A stretch of 55,094 nt of DNA, from IMG/VR virus record IMGVR_UViG_3300044955_000042, positions 1 through 55,094 of that record. One strand, written 5' to 3'. Source of the stretch: a virus. Both the position numbers and the translations under genes were made by a program. The notes under the pieces are model-generated. The model was not told the DNA's origin, searched no databases, and worked only from the letters and a program-made list of their open reading frames with translations. Position 1 is the stretch's first letter. The number at the start of each line of letters is the position of its first letter. Positions 49,951-55,094 of this stretch are shown piece by piece.

Positions 49951-50539
49951 TTCTATTTCTTTTAAAAGGGGGGTAACATTCCGAATGTTGAATGTGAAAA
50001 AAGATGAAAGAAAATTATTCAATAAAAACAATGGGTTAGCGGTAAGTCATTGAAATCATTGAAGAAAAAAGGTGTTGCACCTGGTGTTTTGCCTTGATAG
50101 AAACGTCTCAAGGTTTAGCGGATCACCGCAACGGCCTAGGGGGTTTCCCCCACGCTCTTTTGACCCAGACGCGGGGTTTATACGCGGAGCAGACAAAACC
50201 CTATGTAATAGGCGTTCGGATTTTCTTATGCGTGGTATAGGCCACAGCTTGCATAGGTTCGGCACAACATCTCTTTCAAGAATTGCTCGGCTTTTCTTGT
50301 TATTGGTAACGTGGAATACGCTTTCGGTTGACCGTGGCAACGGCTCAAGACCCCACACATACTAAGCGCGGCGAGCGCCCAAATTGGCACGGGCAAAGTG
50401 TATTGACACATGGACACACTCTCTATCCATATGCTGGGCCAACCCAGATAGATTATGTCTAATGGATAGGTGTGTGTTCCGTGTGTTAGTGTAGGGTGCA
50501 TCATGGTGGTGCATCTTAACCTGACACATGGAGAAAACT

Positions 50540-51064
50540 ATGTCTAATCTTTCAAGCCGTATCAAAAGACTACACACTCGTTCTAAGAATGCTGGACGCG
50601 ACTACGTTCTGTTATTCGTTGAATGTGTAGAGACTATGGAAGAAAACTGGACGCCATTGGCTGAGCTGATCAGTGGTGCCAACCCAAAAGACAGTGCGAC
50701 ACTTCGCAAAATGGCTGGCCACGTTCTGGCTGGTTGGAAGCTCTCAAAAGACACAAAGCACCGCACTGGCCTACGTTTCTCAAAAGAGACAGGTGCGACC
50801 TATAATAAAAACAGACTGGCTGAGCTCAAATCTTTGGCTGAGCAAGGCAATGTTCTTCAAGGCAAAGTGATTTCTGACCTCTTGCAAGGTGACAAAAAGC
50901 CTGACGTAAAGCCTGTATCGGCTGAGGATCTTGCCAAAGCCTATCTGACAAGCGTTCACAAAAAGCTGGACGCTGGGGCTATCTCTACCGCTGACGCCCT
51001 TCAAGCCCTTCGTATGGCCGCAAAAGCTCTTGAGGCAGAATTGACAGCTGAGTGCCCACACTGA
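50540..51064 (+). CDS. First gene of the right arm, unknown function (174 aa)
   Basis: I chose ATG 50540, which has GGAG seven bases before it, over an in-frame ATG at 50528. The product is helical and Lys-rich (SRIKRLHTRSKNAGRDYVLL; KLDAGAISTADALQALRMA) with no motif I recognise. It is followed by its own terminator at 51083, so it forms a separate, probably strongly made, early transcript. Function unknown; a host-takeover protein would suit the place. Confidence 0.7.
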   Translation: MSNLSSRIKRLHTRSKNAGRDYVLLFVECVETMEENWTPLAELISGANPKDSATLRKMAGHVLAGWKLSKDTKHRTGLRFSKETGATYNKNRLAELKSLAEQGNVLQGKVISDLLQGDKKPDVKPVSAEDLAKAYLTSVHKKLDAGAISTADALQALRMAAKALEAELTAECPH

Positions 51065-51082
51065 ATGGTGAAGTTTGACTGA

Positions 51083-51113
51083 GCCTCCCTGCACCAAACA
51101 GGGGGGCTTTTCT
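51083..51113 (+). terminator. Rho-independent terminator after the 174 aa gene
   Basis: Stem GCCTCCCTG / CAGGGGGGC (nine pairs, one G-U), seven-base loop, then TTTTCT. Clear and correctly oriented for the + strand. Confidence 0.85.
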
Positions 51114-51157
51114 AACCCCACCCCCTACTATCATGACACATGGCGAAAGGACACACT

Positions 51158-51412
51158 ATGAACACTTGGGCACACGTTAAATCTGACATGGCGCGGAGTC
51201 TCTTGGAAGGCCGCGTATTTGCCGACAAAATAAATCTTAGCATAGTTATTGACACAATGCTTAACGATCAAGCTGAGGACGCTGTAAACATGGACATACC
51301 TGAACGGGTTTTCTGGTCACGTGCTGATGCTTTGGACAGAGCACATGCGGCATACATGGTTGGTGACTTTGGCCTATGCATGAACCGTATCAAAACATTC
51401 TATCTCGTATAA
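51158..51412 (+). CDS. Small protein, unknown function (84 aa)
   Basis: Start at ATG 51158 with AAAGGA ahead; an in-frame ATG at 51140 lacks a site. Helical, with SDMARSLLEGRVFADKINLS and a histidine-containing second helix (DALDRAHAAYMV). Not recognised. Confidence 0.6.
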   Translation: MNTWAHVKSDMARSLLEGRVFADKINLSIVIDTMLNDQAEDAVNMDIPERVFWSRADALDRAHAAYMVGDFGLCMNRIKTFYLV

Positions 51413-51434
51413 TATGACACTGGAAGGACACAAG

Positions 51435-51680
51435 ATGTTTCACGTTATTATCTCTGCACACAATGACGCTGTGCTACACTCCACACAATACCCCGTGAGA
51501 GACACATACACAGCCGCTCTGTGGGCAACTAGACAAGGCGAGGTAGGGTATGCCCTAAATGACACAGAGGAGTTCCTACGGGACGGACACGGCTTAGGCT
51601 GGTGTGAATACACAGGTGACCCAGTATTCGTGACATGCCACGAGGTTGAAACTAATATCTTTACATCAGAAGGAAAATGA
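51435..51680 (+). CDS. Small protein, unknown function (81 aa)
   Basis: Start at ATG 51435 after GGAAGGA. Begins MFHVIISAHNDAVLHSTQYP; the middle is alpha/beta with a Cys pair (LGWCEYTGDPVFVTCHE) that could bind metal. Not recognised. The end joins the next gene at the repeated sequence GAAGGAAAATGAAGATG. Confidence 0.6.
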   Translation: MFHVIISAHNDAVLHSTQYPVRDTYTAALWATRQGEVGYALNDTEEFLRDGHGLGWCEYTGDPVFVTCHEVETNIFTSEGK

Positions 51681-51682
51681 AG

Positions 51683-51862
51683 ATGCCTGACATTTCTATG
51701 TGCTTTAGTGACACATGCAGCCTTATGGCTAACTGTTACCGAAACCCTGCTAGTGGGACAAAACCCTGTGAGTATCGACAGTCGTATTTTAAAGGTCTTG
51801 ACACAGAGGGTGAAGACTGCAAATACTACTGGCCACTGAGAAACACACAAGAAGGAAAATGA
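51683..51862 (+). CDS. Small four-cysteine protein, likely zinc-binding, copy 2 (59 aa)
   Basis: Paralogue of the protein at 1847. I chose the ATG at 51683 (MPDISMC) because it aligns with the paralogue and lies nine bases after AAGGA; an ATG six bases earlier is too close to the site. Cysteines at 7, 12, 18 and 46 are kept, with one extra (KPCEYRQ). Two copies in one genome suggest dosage or divergence in function; the second copy may hold another partner. Confidence 0.72.
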   Translation: MPDISMCFSDTCSLMANCYRNPASGTKPCEYRQSYFKGLDTEGEDCKYYWPLRNTQEGK

Positions 51863-51864
51863 AG

Positions 51865-52266
51865 ATGAAAAACTATGTTATCTTTGCAGTCGACAATGAC
51901 AATGACCTACACACTGTGTCTAAGTTCTTGCGGCATGTTGACACACAGCGAGCACTTGGGAACATTAAAGGGACACTCAAACCCTGTATCGGATCTTACA
52001 AGGGACAGATGGAGAACAGCTACATCATGCGCCTTGATGATTTTGACCTTGTTGTATCTGGCTCTGGCTATGTAGACAACCAAGAGTCAATACTGTTGGT
52101 AGAAGAAGGACATCGTGGCGTCCTATATGGCACACTGTTGTTCAGCTCAATATCTATGAAAGATCAACCTCTGGGCATACTTCGGGCTGTCCCACCAGAG
52201 ATGGCTATGACACATGACGGTTGGACATACCGACCAGACCTTGACACATACTATGTCGTAGTATAA
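51865..52266 (+). CDS. Unknown protein (133 aa)
   Basis: Begins MKNYVIFAVDNDNDLHTVSK at the ATG at 51865, preceded by the same GAAGGAAAATGAAGATG junction as the previous gene. Alpha/beta composition (YIMRLDDFDLVVSGSGYV; GTLLFSSISMKDQPLG). No motif recognised. Confidence 0.6.
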   Translation: MKNYVIFAVDNDNDLHTVSKFLRHVDTQRALGNIKGTLKPCIGSYKGQMENSYIMRLDDFDLVVSGSGYVDNQESILLVEEGHRGVLYGTLLFSSISMKDQPLGILRAVPPEMAMTHDGWTYRPDLDTYYVVV

Positions 52267-52291
52267 CACAAACACACTTAGGAGAACTATT

Positions 52292-52450
52292 ATGCAACCT
52301 ATCGGACTATTTCACACACCAAAAGACATGGATGAGCTACAGACATGGCTCAAAGAAACTCGTGAGCCCTTGGCAACTGTTGCCGCAATGATGATGTATA
52401 ACCTGCTTGTGACAAACTACAGCCTCGAAGAGAAGGAGATTGAATCATGA
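52292..52450 (+). CDS. Small helical protein (52 aa)
   Basis: ATG 52292 after GGAG; stop TGA 52448-52450 overlapping the next gene's ATG. Begins MQPIGLFHTPKDMDELQTWL; helical with a Met-rich middle (AAMMMYNLL). Unknown function. Confidence 0.6.
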   Translation: MQPIGLFHTPKDMDELQTWLKETREPLATVAAMMMYNLLVTNYSLEEKEIES

Positions 52451-53916
52451 AACCCTACACAGTTTGTAAAGTTGGCTCTAAAGAATCAAATGCCTTTAGG
52501 AATTTCATCTTTCAAGATGAGAAGTATCTTATCTCAGAAAACCTCTACCCAAACTTGGCAAAATGCTGTTCAAATAGCACAAGCGTATCATACTACGAGG
52601 TTGATGAACTTAGCCCAGAACTTGAGGTTTACCTCCCACCAGAGAAGATAAAGTTTGGGACGTTTGAAGAGTATGCAGAGACACTTGCAGTCCAACATCA
52701 GGGAAAGTTCTTTGTAGCACCAAACGACTACCCAAAACTTTCCAAACTTTTGAGTGAACATTATATCAATGAAGCTGATGTACAGATCTTGAGGTCTCCA
52801 ACAGTACACAATCAAATCTGCAATCTTTATCAACCAATCTTTATCAAGGAGGACAGATCATCACTGTCTATCTACAAGACCGCAAAAGACTGGAAGCGTG
52901 GACGTAGGACAGTTATGAAGTTTGGTCGTGCAATACGGTGGATGATGCCAGAACTGTCTGATTTTACCATTGAGAGTATCTCTAAAGCCTATGTTGACCT
53001 GTATGCAGAGCGTGTGTATACACTCCATACAGGTGTGGCCAGAGAGGATTTTGCACACGCATACTCTGATAATCTGTCACGCTCTTATAACGCATCTACA
53101 TCAAGCTCTCGTAAAGCTCTGCATAACTCGTGTATGAGAGGTGTTGAGACAGACTCAGGTATTAGTCCAGCTGAGTGTTATGCCTCTGGTGACTTCCAGA
53201 TCACATGGCTTGAATGTGAGGAGGGTAAGATCGCCGGTCGTGTTGTTGTTCTTAAAGGCACAGAGGATTGTGACGCACAGGCCGGGCCTGTATATGGTGT
53301 CTGTGAGCAGTCACTAGACTTGCTAGAGGCTCACCTTGAGAGGATCGGTGCTTGTAGCTACAGTAACGGTGCAAGCTGGTCTGGCGCTAAACTACTCAAG
53401 CTTGAAGATTGCGGGGGTCTTATCGGGCCATACTCTGACATGGACGAATGTGCATCAACATCAAGCTGTGGTAAGTATCTAATCTTTGACTCACGAGGTG
53501 AGCACCTCCTCTCTAGCACAAGTGGCTACATTGAGGACGAGGGTACGGAGTACTGTGCTGACTGTGGTGACCGCTTCAACATGGAAGACGGAGAGGGTGG
53601 CTATATTGATGACCATGGGTGTGTTTGTGATAACTGTCTACAATATAACTACACTTATGTTGAAGACCTAGAACAGTATGTCCATGACGAAGATGTTATT
53701 CAGGTCCGTAGTCGTGCACTATCTAATACAATTACAGTCACAGTCAACTATAGTACAGACTACGACAGTTATGTATGTTGTGAGTGTGTGGGTGAGCTTT
53801 GGGAGTTTGATGACACTACTTACTCCGAGAGCCATAACGACTATGTACCAACACACATGATCGGTGACTTCCCAGAGATGTTTGCCGAAGAAGAAGAAAA
53901 GGAAGAAGCAGCTTAA
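52447..53916 (+). CDS. Large protein with C-terminal zinc-type cysteine clusters (489 aa)
   Basis: Not recognised by name. Residues 1-330 are an alpha/beta region without catalytic motifs I can identify; a basic helix (TAKDWKRGRRTVMKFGRAIR) is near residue 145. The C-terminal part holds zinc-ribbon-like pairs: YCADCGDRF, then CVCDNCLQYNYTYVEDL, then YVCCECVGELWEFDDT and a final Glu-rich tail. Two or three metal sites are likely. The middle also has several Cys (TSSCGKY, DCGG). Proteins with similar tails are found in large phage early regions, presumably contacting nucleic acid or RNA polymerase; that is a guess. ATGA overlaps join it to both neighbours. Confidence 0.65.
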   Translation: MKPYTVCKVGSKESNAFRNFIFQDEKYLISENLYPNLAKCCSNSTSVSYYEVDELSPELEVYLPPEKIKFGTFEEYAETLAVQHQGKFFVAPNDYPKLSKLLSEHYINEADVQILRSPTVHNQICNLYQPIFIKEDRSSLSIYKTAKDWKRGRRTVMKFGRAIRWMMPELSDFTIESISKAYVDLYAERVYTLHTGVAREDFAHAYSDNLSRSYNASTSSSRKALHNSCMRGVETDSGISPAECYASGDFQITWLECEEGKIAGRVVVLKGTEDCDAQAGPVYGVCEQSLDLLEAHLERIGACSYSNGASWSGAKLLKLEDCGGLIGPYSDMDECASTSSCGKYLIFDSRGEHLLSSTSGYIEDEGTEYCADCGDRFNMEDGEGGYIDDHGCVCDNCLQYNYTYVEDLEQYVHDEDVIQVRSRALSNTITVTVNYSTDYDSYVCCECVGELWEFDDTTYSESHNDYVPTHMIGDFPEMFAEEEEKEEAA

Positions 53917-54872
53917 TGGAACAATTAAAACAAATGTTACAATGGAAGAGACCTGGGCGAGATATCGCCACTGAGGTCTTTGCCAACACATATCTCCTAC
54001 CTGTATTTGGAGAACCTGATGTATTTGGAAACTATATCCTTACCATCAATAACAAAGACGGTAGCCACCCAAACCTATGCTTTACTGCACACTACGATAC
54101 AGTACATGCTGCTGGTGGCTTCCAAGAGCTCAAGATAGAGGGCGACACCATCAAGGCTGTGGACTCTGACTGTCTTGGTGCTGACTGTACTACAGGTATC
54201 TGGCTCTGTCTTGAGATGATCAATGCTGGCATACCAGCCGTCTATGTAATCCATGCAGAGGAAGAGTCAGGTTGTATAGGTAGTACAGAGCTCGTAGCCT
54301 CTGAGCCTGTCTGGATCAGCTGTGTAGATGCAGTTATCTCGTTTGACAGGTTCGGTACTACGTCTGTTATCACCCACCAGTGTGGTCAGAGGACTGCAAG
54401 CAATGCCTTCGCTAAGTCTTTTGCAGATGCTCTTGATATGCCCCAGCTAATAGCAGATGATGGTGGTATCTATACCGACTCTAACGAGTACGCAGGTGTT
54501 GTATCTGAGTGCACCAACATTAGTGTTGGCTACTATCATCAACACACATCAAAGGAGTATCAAGACCTGTCATTCCTTGAGTCTCTTAGGGACTCTCTTC
54601 TAAAGGCTGACTGGTCTAAGCTGGTGTTCAAGAGAGACCCAAAGGTTGTAGAGCTTGAGGACTACTCATACTTCGGTAGTAACGACAAGAGCTATGGAAG
54701 TTCTTATTCAATGTGGGAGTACGAGGATCTACTAGATCTTGTAATGTCTGCACCAGAAGAGCTTGCACAGTACCTAAACAAACAAGGTATAACAGCAGCA
54801 GAACTTGCTGAGGAGGCTGGCATCGACTCTTCCTCATACCTATCACGATACCTAGAAAGGGAAGTCCTATGA
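53916..54872 (+). CDS. Zinc aminopeptidase/deacylase-like enzyme (M20/M28/M42-type)
   Basis: 318 aa. The two-metal site of the M20/M28/M42 clan is complete in order: His59-x-Asp61 (CFTAHYDTVH), Asp90 (CLGADCTTG), the acid pair in HAEEESGCIGS (Glu115-Glu117), Asp144 (SFDRFG) and a late His (GYYHQHTSKEY). A small extra region at the C terminus (GITAAELAEEAGIDSSSYLS) looks like a helix-turn-helix or a dimer part. Such enzymes trim peptides or remove acyl groups. Rare in phages; the substrate cannot be deduced. It overlaps the preceding stop and is coupled to the next gene. Confidence 0.82.
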   Translation: MEQLKQMLQWKRPGRDIATEVFANTYLLPVFGEPDVFGNYILTINNKDGSHPNLCFTAHYDTVHAAGGFQELKIEGDTIKAVDSDCLGADCTTGIWLCLEMINAGIPAVYVIHAEEESGCIGSTELVASEPVWISCVDAVISFDRFGTTSVITHQCGQRTASNAFAKSFADALDMPQLIADDGGIYTDSNEYAGVVSECTNISVGYYHQHTSKEYQDLSFLESLRDSLLKADWSKLVFKRDPKVVELEDYSYFGSNDKSYGSSYSMWEYEDLLDLVMSAPEELAQYLNKQGITAAELAEEAGIDSSSYLSRYLEREVL

Positions 54873-55090
54873 ATAGTAGCACTGCGTACCTTGCAGTGGT
54901 CTACCACAGTGACGGTAGAACCTCTGAGTTTGTAGATCAATATCAAGCTAATGTAGTCTCTGAAGCTTGCAATGCAGCCGAAGAGTACGAGGAGGTTCGT
55001 CTTTATGACATCATCTACGACTCTCTTGGTGAACCGCAAATTCAGGACTTGATTGCAGTTATCAATGCACCTATGAAAGATCAAGAATAG
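54869..55090 (+). CDS. Small acidic protein, unknown function (73 aa)
   Basis: Starts in an ATGA overlap with the peptidase gene. N terminus TAYLAVVYHSDGRTSEFVDQ forms strands, then a helix (VVSEACNAAEEYEEVRLYDI). Not recognised. It ends four bases before the right edge of the window. Confidence 0.6.
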   Translation: MNSSTAYLAVVYHSDGRTSEFVDQYQANVVSEACNAAEEYEEVRLYDIIYDSLGEPQIQDLIAVINAPMKDQE

Positions 55091-55094
55091 CATG

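Larger units (their letters stand above)
48751..50539. other. About 1.8 kb control region without a convincing gene
   Basis: It separates the leftward late operon from the rightward right arm. Reading left to right: an AT-rich segment with palindromes, a stretch with weak open frames, an array of TATAGGTTG-like motifs, two alternating purine-pyrimidine tracts, a GC-richer block open on both strands, and a leader with TGACACATG motifs. Several frames of 60-100 codons exist but overlap on both strands, lack good ribosome sites and have irregular composition. A replication origin, packaging site and early control region are all possible here. Confidence 0.6.
50404..52216 (+). repeat. Five copies of the 9-mer TGACACATG
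   Basis: Exact copies start at 50404, 50522, 51134, 51709 and 52208. Two precede genes (50522 and 51134, each followed by G and a ribosome site), one is in a possible -35 region, and two are inside genes. GACACA as a shorter motif is also frequent throughout 50400-52300. Confidence 0.7.

Noticed and set aside
50403-50431. Promoter TTGACA with TCCATA before the right arm
   Set aside because: The -35 is perfect but no acceptable -10 follows at 16-18 bases.
50226-50504. Overlapping frames on both strands in the GC-richer block
   Set aside because: Neither strand shows a ribosome site at the start or a codon pattern like the neighbours; reported as an open question instead.
1-55094. tRNA genes
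   Set aside because: I looked for cloverleaf-like patterns and TTCGA/TTCAA loops in the gaps and found no convincing one; a tRNAscan run would decide.
1-55094. Integrase, excisionase, repressor or attachment site (temperate lifestyle)
   Set aside because: No recombinase motif or repressor-like gene seen; the gene set is that of a lytic phage.

Overview
This window is most of the genome of a lytic, podovirus-like tailed phage, probably from the sea and probably infecting an alphaproteobacterium of the Roseobacter type. The evidence is the gene set. There is a T7-like replication module (primase-helicase, family A DNA polymerase with 3'-5' exonuclease, gp2.5-like SSB) but no recognisable phage RNA polymerase. 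ThyX, a B12-dependent class II ribonucleotide reductase, PhoH and two MazG-type pyrophosphohydrolases accompany it. The tail genes are of podovirus type, and there are three very large (about 1160-1195 aa) virion proteins. The combination recalls roseophage SIO1 and the cobaviruses; this is from memory of gene content, not a search. A DUF1127 protein, a family mainly known from alphaproteobacteria, points the same way.

Layout. (1) Positions 1-14297, + strand: the 3' end of thyX, a run of small overlapping early genes of unknown function, then primase-helicase, DNA polymerase, SSB, a Cas4-like nuclease, a small PD-(D/E)XK nuclease, a metallophosphoesterase, MazG, class II RNR, glutaredoxin and PhoH, closed by a clear terminator at 14321. 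(2) Positions 14354-48750, - strand, read right to left: an opening gene, lysis genes (M15 endolysin, membrane protein, holin-like protein, nested spanin-like lipoprotein), a cluster of very small basic proteins with an HNH-type protein, DUF1127, small terminase, HTH protein, large terminase, portal, a giant protein with HExxH and ParB-like motifs, scaffold, major capsid protein, ParB-like protein, two tail-tube/nozzle proteins, two long fibres (one ending in an S74-type chaperone), then the internal virion/ejection proteins including a tail lysozyme. (3) Positions 48751-50539: about 1.8 kb without a convincing gene, holding AT-rich palindromes, an iteron-like array of TATAGGTTG motifs, and alternating purine-pyrimidine tracts; a candidate origin or control region between divergent arms. 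(4) Positions 50540-55094, + strand: early genes of mostly unknown function, a 489 aa cysteine-cluster protein and a zinc aminopeptidase-like enzyme.

The right + arm and the left + arm probably form one early region in the full molecule: both carry a paralogue of the same small four-cysteine protein, and the left edge cuts thyX, whose 5' end is not at the right edge. The late block has three similar sigma70-like promoters (at about 48755, 34829 and 23758), suggesting that host RNA polymerase drives it.

The most unusual observation is in the 1181 aa virion protein at 20165-23710: 21 consecutive exact 22-residue units followed by about seven 11-residue units, an uninterrupted hendecad helix repeat of more than 500 residues in a protein whose position suggests it is an ejected virion component. 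Next in interest are the control region with its iterons, the metallopeptidase-like virion protein, the phage-borne aminopeptidase, a probable +1 frameshifted gene at 797-1052, and a stem-loop placed at the predicted 5' end of the capsid mRNA.
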